The notes beneath the pieces are model-generated. The model searched no databases. It was not told the DNA's origin and saw nothing but the letters and a program-made list of their open reading frames with translations. Shown here piece after piece: positions 56,390-64,000 of a DNA stretch of 64,000 nucleotides; within the stretch, counting starts at the first letter, position 1; each line of letters opens with the position of its first letter. This DNA comes from Pseudothauera nasutitermitis (lineage in GTDB: Bacteria > Pseudomonadota > Gammaproteobacteria > Burkholderiales > Rhodocyclaceae): NCBI RefSeq assembly GCF_004801295.1, contig NZ_SSOC01000005.1:434001-498000 (forward strand). Direction: 5' to 3'. The translations under genes were made by a program, and so were the position numbers.

Positions 56390-57706
56390 TCAGTCGCGCG
56401 TCTCGGCTGCCGCCGGTGTGCCGGCGCGAGTCACCAGCACCTGGTCGATGCGGTAGTTGTCGATGTCCACCACTTCGAACTTGTAGCCGGCGTACTCCAC
56501 CGAATCGGTGCGCTTGGGCACCTTGCGCAGGCGGTACATCAGGAAGCCCGCCACCGTCTCATAGTTCTCGAAGCCTTCGAACACATCGATGTCGAGCGCC
56601 TGCATGACATCCTCGATCGGCGTCACGCCGTCGATCAGCCAGGAATGGTCGTCGCGCCGCACGATCAGCTCCTCCTGGAAGGGGCTGACCAGATCGCCCA
56701 TCACCGTGCTCATGACGTCCTGCAGAGTCAGCAGGCCGACCACCAGGGCGTACTCATTGACGATGATGGCGAAGTCTTCCCTGGCGTCGCGGAAGCGCTC
56801 CAGCGCCTCGAACAGGCTCAGCGTGTCCGGCAGCACGAGCACCTTGCGCACGATGGGCTCGGTGCGCAGCGACAGTTTCTGTCCATTGACGATGCGCGGC
56901 AGGATGTCCTTGGAATCCACATAGCCGATCACCGAATCGATGCCGTCCTTCTCGCACACCGGGTACTTGCCGTGGGGGTGTTCGGCGATCTTGTTGCGTG
57001 TGCTCTCTTCCGGCTCGCTCAGCGTGAGGAAGACGATGCTCTCGCGCGCGGTCATTGCCGACGGGATGATGCGCGAATCCAGTTCGAACACGTTGGCGAT
57101 CAGATGCTGCTCCTGGTTGAGCAGCACCCCTGCCTGCGCACCTGCGTCCGCCATCGCGACGATGTCGGCCGGGGTGATCTCCTCGCTGCGCACGCTGGGC
57201 ACGCCCAGCAGGCGGAACAGCCGGTTGGCCAGGCCGTTGAACACCCACACCAGCGGTGCGAACACAGTGACGCAGAACTGCATCGGCCGCACCGTGGCGA
57301 GCGCCAGGCGCTCGGGCTGCACCATGGCCAGGCGCTTGGGCATCAGGTCGGCGAACAGCACGAACAGCGAGGTCACCAGCACGAAAGCGATCAGGAAACT
57401 GGCGGTATCCAGCCACGGCCCGCCGTAGATGCGCCCGAGCAGGTCGGCAACATAGGGCGAGAGGGCGGATTCGCCGACGACGCCGCCGAGGATGGCCACG
57501 GCATTGAGGCCGATCTGCACCACGGTGAAGAAATGCCCGGGGCTGTCCTGCAGGGCCAGCACACGCTTGGCGTTGGGGTGCCCGCCCTCGGCCAGCAGGC
57601 GCAGCTTGACCTTGCGCGAGGCCGCCAGGGAGATTTCGGCGATGGAAAAAAAGGCGCTGACCGCGATCAGCAGGAGAATCAGAAACAGATGGTTGAGCAA
57701 CGACAC
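56390..57706 (-). CDS. CNNM/CorC-type membrane protein with CBS pair
   Basis: 438-residue inner-membrane protein of the HlyC/CorC/CNNM family: N-terminal DUF21 domain of about four helices (ISLAASRKVKLRLLAEGG typical), a CBS-domain pair (about residues 205-330) and a C-terminal CorC_HlyC domain (IIVNEYALVVGLLTLQDV and EVVDIDNYRIDQVLV). The family is associated with magnesium or cobalt efflux or homeostasis. A GTG start follows GAGGAG. It is convergent with gntR and has no obvious functional partner. Confidence 0.88.
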   Translation of the reverse strand: MSLLNHLFLILLLIAVSAFFSIAEISLAASRKVKLRLLAEGGHPNAKRVLALQDSPGHFFTVVQIGLNAVAILGGVVGESALSPYVADLLGRIYGGPWLDTASFLIAFVLVTSLFVLFADLMPKRLAMVQPERLALATVRPMQFCVTVFAPLVWVFNGLANRLFRLLGVPSVRSEEITPADIVAMADAGAQAGVLLNQEQHLIANVFELDSRIIPSAMTARESIVFLTLSEPEESTRNKIAEHPHGKYPVCEKDGIDSVIGYVDSKDILPRIVNGQKLSLRTEPIVRKVLVLPDTLSLFEALERFRDAREDFAIIVNEYALVVGLLTLQDVMSTVMGDLVSPFQEELIVRRDDHSWLIDGVTPIEDVMQALDIDVFEGFENYETVAGFLMYRLRKVPKRTDSVEYAGYKFEVVDIDNYRIDQVLVTRAGTPAAAETRD

Positions 57707-57897
57707 GATGACTCCTCGCCGGCACGTTCGGACCGCTCATGACGGCCGGCCGGATGCTGGAGTCTAACACTGTGCCATGCGGGGCGTTCGATCAACGCCT
57801 TTGTCATACCCTCTGAATCCCATCCGCACCTGAATCCGCGGGAGCGAACGATCGGCGATTTTCGCCCCCGCGAACCCCATCCGGACGGCCCGCAGCC

Positions 57898-59298
57898 TCA
57901 ACCGCCCGCGTGCGTCATCTCCAGCGGCACCACCCAGCGGTCGTAGTCCTGCGCGCTGACGAAGCCGGAAGCCAGCGCCGCCTCGCGCAGGCTCAGGCCC
58001 TCCTTGTGCGCCTGCTTGGCGATGGCCGCCGCGCGGTCGTAGCCGATGTGCGGGTTGAGCGCGGTCACCAGCATCAGGTTGGCCTCCAGATTCGCGGCGA
58101 TGCGTTCCCGCGCCGGTTCGATGCCGCGCGCGCAATGGTGCTCGAAGGCCTCGCTGGCATCGGCCAGCAGCTCGATGCTCTCCAGCACGTTGTGCGCCAT
58201 CACCGGCTTGTAGACGTTGAGCTGGAAATTGCCCTGGCTGCCGGCGAAGGCCACCGTGGCGTCGTTGCCGAACACCTGCGCGCACACCATGGTGAGCGCC
58301 TCGCACTGCGTGGGATTGACCTTGCCCGGCATGATCGACGAGCCCGGCTCGTTCTCCGGAATGCGCAGTTCGCCGATGCCGCAGCGCGGCCCGCTGGACA
58401 GCCAGCGCACGTCGTTGGCCATCTTCAGCAGCCCGCCGGCCAGCGTGCGCAACGCGGCGGAAGTCTGCACCAGCGCATCGTGCGCGGCCAGCGCGAAGAA
58501 CTTGTCCTCCGCATCCACGAAGGGCTGGCCGGTCAATGCGGCGATGCGCGCGGCGGCCACCTCGCCGAAGCGTGGATGGGCATTCAGCCCGGTGCCCACC
58601 GCCGTGCCGCCGATGGCCAGCGCATGCAGGCCGGGCAAGGCATTGCGCAGCGCCGCCAGGCCGAAGTCGATCTGGCTCACCCAGGCGCCGATCTCCTGCC
58701 CCAGGGTCACCGGCGTGGCATCCTGCAAGTGGGTACGCCCGGTCTTCACCACGTCGGCGAAGCACGCCGCGCGCTCGGCCAGCGTGTCGCGCAGCGCGCC
58801 CACGGCCGGGAACAGGCGGGCGTGGATCTGCTCGACCACGGCGATGTGCATGGCGGTGGGAAAGGTGTCGTTGGACGACTGCCCGCGATTCACGTGGTCG
58901 TTGGGATGCACCGGCGACTTGCTGCCGCGCACGCCGCCGGCCAGTTCGATGGCGCGGTTGGCGATCACTTCGTTGGCGTTCATGTTGGACTGCGTGCCGG
59001 AACCGGTCTGGAACACCACCAGCGGGAATTCCCCGTCCAGCTGCCCGGCGATGACCTCGTCGGCGGCACGCACGATCAGCAAGGCCAGATCCACCGGCAG
59101 TTCGCCCAGTTCGGCATTGGCCTCGGCCGCCGCGCGCTTGAGCACGCCCAGCGCGCGGATCATCGGGCGCTGCCAGCGGAAGCGCGCCACGCCGATGGGA
59201 AAATGCTCCACGGAGCGCTGCGTCTGCGCGCCCCAGTAACGTTCGGCGGGTACCTCCACGCTACCCATGGAATCGGTTTCACTACGCGTCGCGCTCAT
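57898..59298 (-). CDS. fumC: Class II fumarate hydratase
   Basis: 466-residue enzyme of the TCA cycle (fumarate to malate). The fumarase/aspartase signature [11 protein letters not shown] is near residue 320, with [25 protein letters not shown] and [16 protein letters not shown] forming the other active-site segments. Start chosen at ATG 59298 ([17 protein letters not shown]). It is transcribed after the actP operon but separated by a terminator, so it probably has its own promoter. Confidence 0.93.
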   Translation of the reverse strand: MSATRSETDSMGSVEVPAERYWGAQTQRSVEHFPIGVARFRWQRPMIRALGVLKRAAAEANAELGELPVDLALLIVRAADEVIAGQLDGEFPLVVFQTGSGTQSNMNANEVIANRAIELAGGVRGSKSPVHPNDHVNRGQSSNDTFPTAMHIAVVEQIHARLFPAVGALRDTLAERAACFADVVKTGRTHLQDATPVTLGQEIGAWVSQIDFGLAALRNALPGLHALAIGGTAVGTGLNAHPRFGEVAAARIAALTGQPFVDAEDKFFALAAHDALVQTSAALRTLAGGLLKMANDVRWLSSGPRCGIGELRIPENEPGSSIMPGKVNPTQCEALTMVCAQVFGNDATVAFAGSQGNFQLNVYKPVMAHNVLESIELLADASEAFEHHCARGIEPARERIAANLEANLMLVTALNPHIGYDRAAAIAKQAHKEGLSLREAALASGFVSAQDYDRWVVPLEMTHAGG

Positions 59299-59363
59299 TC
59301 GGCTCTCCTCGGCAAGGGGGGACGGATAGTTGGAGCGTGGCCCACGCGATTCGATCCGCCAAG

Positions 59364-59389
59364 AAAAACCCCGCCACAAATGGCGGGGT
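59364..59389 (-). terminator. Rho-independent terminator after actP
   Basis: On the minus strand ACCCCGCC-loop-GGCGGGGT is followed by a U-rich tail (UUUUUC). It lies 45 bp past the actP stop and closes the DUF485-actP unit before fumC. Confidence 0.85.
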
Positions 59390-59433
59390 CCGGTCGTGCG
59401 GACGCGGGCGGTTTCCCGCCCGCGCGGCAAGGA

Positions 59434-61119
59434 TCAATGCACCGCTGCGCTGGCCGCGCCCACGCCGGTCTGCGCGCGCACGTACTGGTCGCCGAAGGCC
59501 TCGCGCTCGCGCTGTGCCTCGGCGCTGTTGTCGAGCAGGGACACGACGATGGCCGACAGGAAGGCCAGCGGCATGGAGAACAGCGCCGGCTGCGTGTAGG
59601 GGAACAGCGGCTCGGCGAAACCGAGCACGTCCACCCACACCGACTTGGACAGCACCACGAAGCTGACCGCGCTGAGCAGGCCGAGATAGCCGCCGGCCAG
59701 CGCGCCGCGCGTGGTCAGGTCCTTCCAGTACATCGACAGCACCAGCACCGGGAAGTTGGCCGAGGCCGCCACGCCGAAGGCCAGCGCCACCATGAAGGCC
59801 ACGTTCATCCTTTCGAACAGGATGCCGAGCAGGATGGCGACGATGCCCAGGCCGATGGTGGAGAACTTGGAGACGCGCAGTTCGTCCTTCTCCGAGGCCG
59901 TGCCCTTCTTGATCACGCGGGCGTACAGATCATGGGAGATCGCCGAGGCGCCGGCCAGCGCCAGGCCGGCCACCACCGCCAAGATGGTGGCGAAGGCCAC
60001 CGCCGACAGGAAGCCGAGCAGCAGGTTGCCGCCCACCGCCTGCGCCAGGTGCATGGCGATCATGTTGCCGCCGCCGATCACCTTGCCGCCGACGTCACCG
60101 CCTTCGAAGAAGCTCGGGTCGGTGCCGACGATGACGATGGAGCACAGCCCCATGATGGCGATCACGTTGAAGAAGTAGCCGATGATGCCCGAGGCGTAGA
60201 ACACCGACTTGCGCGCCTCCTTGGCATCGGTGACGGTGAAGAAGCGCATCAGGATGTGCGGCAGCCCGGCGATGCCGAACATCAGCCCGAGCGCCATCGA
60301 CAGCGCAGTGACCGGATCGGCCAGCAGGCTGCCCGGTGCGAGCAGGCGGGTGCCCAGCTTGTGCACTTCCATCGCGCGGTTGGTCAGCTCCTGGAAGCTG
60401 AAGCCGAACTGGCTGAAGGCCAGCAGCATCACCGCCGTGCCGCCGATCAGCAGCATGCAGGCCTTGATGATCTGCACCCAGGTGGTCGCCACCATGCCGC
60501 CGAAGGTCACGTACACCATCATCAGCGCGCCCACCACGAACAGCGCGATGTTGTAGTCCAGCCCGAACAGCAGCTTGATGAGCTGGCCCGCGCCGACCAT
60601 CTGCGCCACCAGGTAGAAGCACACCACGATCAGCGAGCTGATCGCCGCCATCGTGCGCACCTTGCCTTGGTTGAGGCGGTAGGAGGTGATGTCCGCGAAG
60701 GTGAACTTGCCCAGGTTGCGCAGGCGTTCGGCCATCAGGAAGAGGATCACCGGCCAGCCCACGAAGAAGGCCACCATGTAGATGTAGGCATCCACGCCCT
60801 GCATGTAGAGCATCGCGGTGAGGCCCAGCAGCGTGGCCGCCGACATGTAGTCGCCGGCGATCGCCAGCCCGTTCTGCCCGCCGGTGATGCCGCCGCCGGC
60901 GGTGTAGAAGTCGGCCGTGGACTTGGTGCGGCTGGCCGCCCAGTAGGTGATCCCCAGGGTGAGCAGCACGAACACGAAGAACATCGCGATGGCGTGCAGG
61001 TTGAGCGGCTGGCGCTCCACCTCGCCGAGCGCCGGCTTGGCCAGCGCGAGCGCAGGCACGGACAGGGCCAGCAGCCCCGCTCCCAGGCGGGAGGACAGCT
61101 TGAGCGCGTGCGTCATCAT
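59434..61119 (-). CDS. actP: Cation/acetate symporter ActP
   Basis: 561-residue sodium:solute symporter (SSS family) with about 13 transmembrane helices. ActP-specific elements include [31 protein letters not shown] near residue 70 and the [10 protein letters not shown] segment in the middle. It imports acetate and other short carboxylates. It overlaps the DUF485 gene by four bases (ATGA); the second ATG at 61116 may be used because it has better spacing to GGAGGG. A signal-like N-terminus is present. Confidence 0.93.
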   Translation of the reverse strand: MMTHALKLSSRLGAGLLALSVPALALAKPALGEVERQPLNLHAIAMFFVFVLLTLGITYWAASRTKSTADFYTAGGGITGGQNGLAIAGDYMSAATLLGLTAMLYMQGVDAYIYMVAFFVGWPVILFLMAERLRNLGKFTFADITSYRLNQGKVRTMAAISSLIVVCFYLVAQMVGAGQLIKLLFGLDYNIALFVVGALMMVYVTFGGMVATTWVQIIKACMLLIGGTAVMLLAFSQFGFSFQELTNRAMEVHKLGTRLLAPGSLLADPVTALSMALGLMFGIAGLPHILMRFFTVTDAKEARKSVFYASGIIGYFFNVIAIMGLCSIVIVGTDPSFFEGGDVGGKVIGGGNMIAMHLAQAVGGNLLLGFLSAVAFATILAVVAGLALAGASAISHDLYARVIKKGTASEKDELRVSKFSTIGLGIVAILLGILFERMNVAFMVALAFGVAASANFPVLVLSMYWKDLTTRGALAGGYLGLLSAVSFVVLSKSVWVDVLGFAEPLFPYTQPALFSMPLAFLSAIVVSLLDNSAEAQREREAFGDQYVRAQTGVGAASAAVH

Positions 61120-61436
61120 TGACCCTCCCTCCAGGCAGCGGTCACGATTTCCGCGTTGAGTGCGTCCAGCTCTCCGTTGGCACGCCGCACGTACACCAGC
61201 GTCAACGCCAGGAAGACGACGAACTGCAGGAAACCCAGCACAATGCCCCAGGTCAGGTTGCTGCCCTCGAACAGACGGGTGGCGATGAACTCGGGGGCAA
61301 AGGCCACCAGCAGCACGAAGCCGTAGAAGAACACCGACAGGATGCCCATCATCGACCAGACGAGACGGGCGCGCTTGTTCACCAACTCCGCGAAGCGCGG
61401 ATTCTTTTTAATGTGCGCATACATCGAACTAGACAC
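61116..61436 (-). CDS. yjcH: DUF485 small membrane protein (YjcH-like)
   Basis: 106-residue protein with two hydrophobic segments (about residues 28-50 and 65-85), the DUF485 architecture that normally accompanies ActP. GTG 61436 lies just after GGGAGGAAAAA and is preferred over the ATG four codons in. It is translated together with actP and may be an accessory to acetate uptake. Confidence 0.85.
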   Translation of the reverse strand: MSSSMYAHIKKNPRFAELVNKRARLVWSMMGILSVFFYGFVLLVAFAPEFIATRLFEGSNLTWGIVLGFLQFVVFLALTLVYVRRANGELDALNAEIVTAAWREGQ

Positions 61437-61633
61437 TTTTTCCTCCCTCCAGAGAAAAACAACGAAAAAAGCCGTTGCCTTCCTCCACCCTCCTCGTTGG
61501 CCGCCCCGTCTGCGCGCGGCGTGCCATGTGCCTAATCTTCGAATGATATATAACATTTATAAGACTCGCAGTTATATTTTCATGAACACATAAATTTTAT
61601 TTATACAAATCCCATAACCTACTGTTTCCACTC
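61437..61633. promoter_or_regulatory. AT-rich divergent promoter region of DUF485-actP and enoyl-CoA hydratase
   Basis: Positions about 61540-61620 are strikingly AT-rich compared with the rest of the window, with stretches such as TATATAACATTTATAAG and TTTTATTTATAC. These provide several possible -10 elements in both directions. No clear operator palindrome was picked out. Confidence 0.45.
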
Positions 61634-62416
61634 ATGAACAGCCGCATCCAGCACAGCCTCTCCGACGGCATCGCCACCGTCACCCTCGCCAATCCCGCCA
61701 AGCTCAACGCCATCGACGCCGCGATGTGGCGCGACCTGCGCCGCGTCATGGAAGACCTCGGCAGCAACGCCGAGACCCGCTGCGTGGTGCTGCGCGGCGC
61801 GGGCGAACAGGCCTTCGCAGCCGGCGGCGACATCGAGGAATTCCTCACCGTGCGCGCCACGATGGACGACGCCCTGCACTACCACGACGAACTGGTGGCG
61901 CGTGCGCTCGACGCCATCCGCGCCTGCCCGACTCCCACCGTGGCGGCGATCCGCGGCGCCTGCATCGGCGGCGGGCTGGAGATCGCCGGCTGCTGCGACC
62001 TGCGCATCGCTGGCGAATCCGCGCGCTTCGGCGCGCCGATCAACAAGCTGGGCTTCTCCATGTACCCGGGCGAGATGGCCGGCCTGCTCGATCTGGTCGG
62101 CCCGGCGGTGCTGCTGGAAATCCTGCTGGAAGGGCGCATCCTGAGCGCCCGCGACGCGTTGCAGAAAGGCCTGCTGACGCGCGTGGTGGACGACGAGAAA
62201 GTGTTCGACGAAGCGCAGGCCTGCGCCGCGCGCATCGCCGCCGGCGCCCCACTGGTGGCGCGCTGGCACAAGCAGTGGGTGCGCCGCCTGGGCAGCGGCG
62301 CGCCGTTGAGCGAGGCGGAAAAGCGCGCCGCCTTCGACTTCCTCGCCACCGAGGACTACCGCGAAGGGCTGGCCGCCTTCCTGGAAAAACGCGCGCCGCG
62401 CTTCAGCGGGCGCTGA
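61634..62416 (+). CDS. Enoyl-CoA hydratase/isomerase family protein
   Basis: 260-residue crotonase-fold protein. The oxyanion-hole segments are AAGGDIEEF and GGGLEIAGCCDLRIAG, and a catalytic Glu is plausible in MYPGEMAGL. Likely hydrates or isomerises a 2-enoyl-CoA, possibly in short-chain or aromatic acid degradation. It is convergent with the TRAP permease gene and divergent from DUF485-actP. Exact substrate is unknown. Confidence 0.85.
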   Translation: MNSRIQHSLSDGIATVTLANPAKLNAIDAAMWRDLRRVMEDLGSNAETRCVVLRGAGEQAFAAGGDIEEFLTVRATMDDALHYHDELVARALDAIRACPTPTVAAIRGACIGGGLEIAGCCDLRIAGESARFGAPINKLGFSMYPGEMAGLLDLVGPAVLLEILLEGRILSARDALQKGLLTRVVDDEKVFDEAQACAARIAAGAPLVARWHKQWVRRLGSGAPLSEAEKRAAFDFLATEDYREGLAAFLEKRAPRFSGR

Positions 62417-62429
62417 AGCGCGCCCCGGT

Positions 62430-64000
62430 TCAGGCCGCCGCGCGCGCCGCCCCCCGGCGCGCGTTCAGCCAGTTGTGGCCCAGCACCGCGAAAATCACCG
62501 CCATGCCGACCACCTCGGGCCATACTCCGATCGCCAGGCAGGCGATGCCGGCGCCCAGCAGCGCCAGGCGCGACGGCCATCCCATCCAGGTGAACAGATA
62601 GCCTTCGAGCACTGCCACGAAGCCCACCAGTGCCACCAGCGCCACCACGCCGTTCCAGATCACCAGCAGCACCGGCCCGCCTATGATGATCTCCGGGTTG
62701 AACACCATGAACAGCGGGATCAGATACAGCCCCTTGGCGTACTTCCACGCATACACGCTGGTCTCCACCGGCCGGCTGCCGGCGATCGCCGCCCCCGCGA
62801 AGGCCGCCAGGGCGATGGGCGGGGTCACGTTGGAATCCTGCGAATACCAGAACACCACCAGGTGCACGATCAGCAGCGGAATGCCGAACTCCGCGCTCAT
62901 CGCCGGCCCCACCAGGATGATCAGCACGATGTAGCTCGCCGTCACCGGCAGGCCGAAGCCGAGAATCAGGCTGGCGATCAGCACGATGAACAGCGCCAGC
63001 ACGATGTTGCCGCCGGAGAAGGTCATCATCAGCGAGGAGAACTTCAGCCCCAACCCGGTCAGGCCGATGATGCCGACGATGATGCCGCCCACCGCGCACG
63101 CCAGGCTCACGATCAGCGCGCTGCGCGCGCCCACCTCGCAGGCCTGCACCAGCTTGCCCAGCCCCAGGCGCACGGCGGCCAGCGGCGTGGGCCGCAGTGC
63201 AGTCAACTCGCCGGCCGCACGCCGCGCCGGGTGCAGCGCCTCGAACAGATAGCGCGCCACGGCCACCGCGAGAATGGACAGGATGGCGTAGAAGCCCACG
63301 CGCATCGGCGACAGGCCCATCACCAGCAGGCCCACCAGGATCGCCAGCGGCAGCAGGAAGTGCCAGCCGGCGCGCATCACCTCGCGCACCACCGGCAATT
63401 CGCTCGGGTCCATGCCGCGCATGCCGCTCTTCATCGCCACGATGTGCACGAACAGATATACGGTGAGGAAGTACAGCAGCGCCGGATACACGCTGACCTT
63501 GACGATCTCCAGATAGGGCACGCCGGTGTACTCGGCCATCAGAAAAGCGCCCGCGCCCATCAGCGGCGGGGTGATCTGCCCGCCGGTGCTGGCCGCCGCC
63601 TCGATGCCGCCGGCCTGCGCCGGCTTGTAGCCCATGCGTTTCATCAGCGGAATGGTGAACGGCCCGGTGGTGGCCACGTTGGCCGGCGCGCTGCCGGTGA
63701 TCGAGCCCATGCCCAGCGAGGCCACCACCGCCGCCTTGGCCGGCCCGCCGGGCTTCCTGCCGGTGGCGGCATAGGCCAGGTCGATGAAGAACTTGCCGGC
63801 GCCGGTCACTTCCAGCACCGCGCCGAACAGCACGAAGATGAACACGTAGGTGGCCGCCACCCCCAGCGGCAGGCCGAAGATGCCCTCCTGCCCCAGGTAG
63901 AGCTGCGCCACCAGGCGCTCCACGCTGTAGCCGCGGTGCGCCAGGATGCCCGGCATGAACTCGCCCAGCCAGGGCAGCGCGCCGCGCGGCCCGGCCAGCG
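62430..64000 (-). CDS. TRAP transporter fused permease (DctQM-like), 5' end outside window
   Basis: 523 residues of a fused TRAP permease are visible, with at least twelve hydrophobic segments. Motifs of the large subunit include SLGMGSITGSAPANVATTGPF and AAASTGGQITPPLMGAG, plus the later GIIGLTGLGLKFS and ALPLVTASYIVLIIL-like segments. The beginning, including any small-subunit region, lies beyond the right edge. The associated binding protein (TAXI type) should be further right. It imports an organic acid using an ion gradient; the substrate is unknown. Confidence 0.85.
   Translation of the reverse strand, partial: LAGPRGALPWLGEFMPGILAHRGYSVERLVAQLYLGQEGIFGLPLGVAATYVFIFVLFGAVLEVTGAGKFFIDLAYAATGRKPGGPAKAAVVASLGMGSITGSAPANVATTGPFTIPLMKRMGYKPAQAGGIEAAASTGGQITPPLMGAGAFLMAEYTGVPYLEIVKVSVYPALLYFLTVYLFVHIVAMKSGMRGMDPSELPVVREVMRAGWHFLLPLAILVGLLVMGLSPMRVGFYAILSILAVAVARYLFEALHPARRAAGELTALRPTPLAAVRLGLGKLVQACEVGARSALIVSLACAVGGIIVGIIGLTGLGLKFSSLMMTFSGGNIVLALFIVLIASLILGFGLPVTASYIVLIILVGPAMSAEFGIPLLIVHLVVFWYSQDSNVTPPIALAAFAGAAIAGSRPVETSVYAWKYAKGLYLIPLFMVFNPEIIIGGPVLLVIWNGVVALVALVGFVAVLEGYLFTWMGWPSRLALLGAGIACLAIGVWPEVVGMAVIFAVLGHNWLNARRGAARAAA

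Noticed and set aside
57910-61122. 1070-codon plus-strand frame opposite fumC and actP
   Set aside because: Crosses two supported genes and two functional boundaries including a terminator; composition is non-protein-like.

Overview
The window is GC-rich (well over 60% G+C by eye), densely coded, chromosomal DNA. The gene set suggests a betaproteobacterium of the Rhodocyclales (Thauera / Azoarcus / Aromatoleum type): a full C-P lyase operon, a branched-chain amino acid type ABC operon headed by an acyl-CoA ligase, an IcmF mutase, a propionyl-CoA pathway, ActP/DUF485 acetate uptake and a TRAP transporter. The taxonomic call is inferred from gene content and was not tested. I see no rRNA, tRNA, CRISPR array or phage genes.

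Layout. 1-6130 (minus): acyl-CoA ligase, livG, livH, livM and the nearly complete livK of an uptake and activation operon; livF is presumably just outside the left edge. 6325-18552 (minus): a continuous phosphonate operon in transcription order phnG-H-I-J-K-L-M, a 28-codon relay ORF, a DUF1045 protein, a hexapeptide transferase, phnC-D-E-E-N. The repressor phnF is divergent at 18658, with an operator-like palindrome between. A 264-bp MITE-like element with 30-bp terminal inverted repeats and a 5-bp target duplication sits exactly between phnF and a GGDEF/EAL gene (19650-21365). A small Gly-rich membrane protein follows, then a 90-bp duplicated scrap of the GGDEF/EAL gene.

22594-30919 (plus) is the most unusual block: methyltransferase, FecCD-type permease, ABC ATPase, TonB-dependent receptor, periplasmic binding protein, second methyltransferase-like protein and a DUF4213/DUF364 protein. 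A palindromic TATAT-N7-TATAT site resembling a ModE (molybdate regulator) box lies upstream. I read the block as a candidate molybdenum/tungsten or related metal-chelate uptake system, possibly with its own ligand-modifying enzymes.

30973-38544: fused isobutyryl-CoA mutase (icmF) divergent from an AraC-type regulator, then a hybrid histidine kinase and an OmpR-type regulator. 38630: a VOC protein that may be the methylmalonyl-CoA epimerase. 39143-42610 (minus): a second PhnDCEE-type transporter with a good PhoB-box candidate upstream. 42714-48334: EamA exporter, divergent LysR regulator, KamA-family radical SAM protein and a 7TM-GGDEF protein.

48568-55343 (minus) carries the propionyl-CoA to succinyl-CoA route as one operon (mutase, meaB, pccB, pccA) ending at a strong terminator, with a divergent GntR/FCD regulator. 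An AT-rich palindrome between mutase and regulator recurs upstream of the VOC gene, suggesting one regulon. 56390-64000: CNNM/CorC membrane protein, fumC, actP with its DUF485 partner, enoyl-CoA hydratase and the 5'-truncated fused TRAP permease. Together the genes point to a metabolism of acetate, propionate, branched acids and acyl-CoA compounds, plus phosphonate scavenging under phosphate control.
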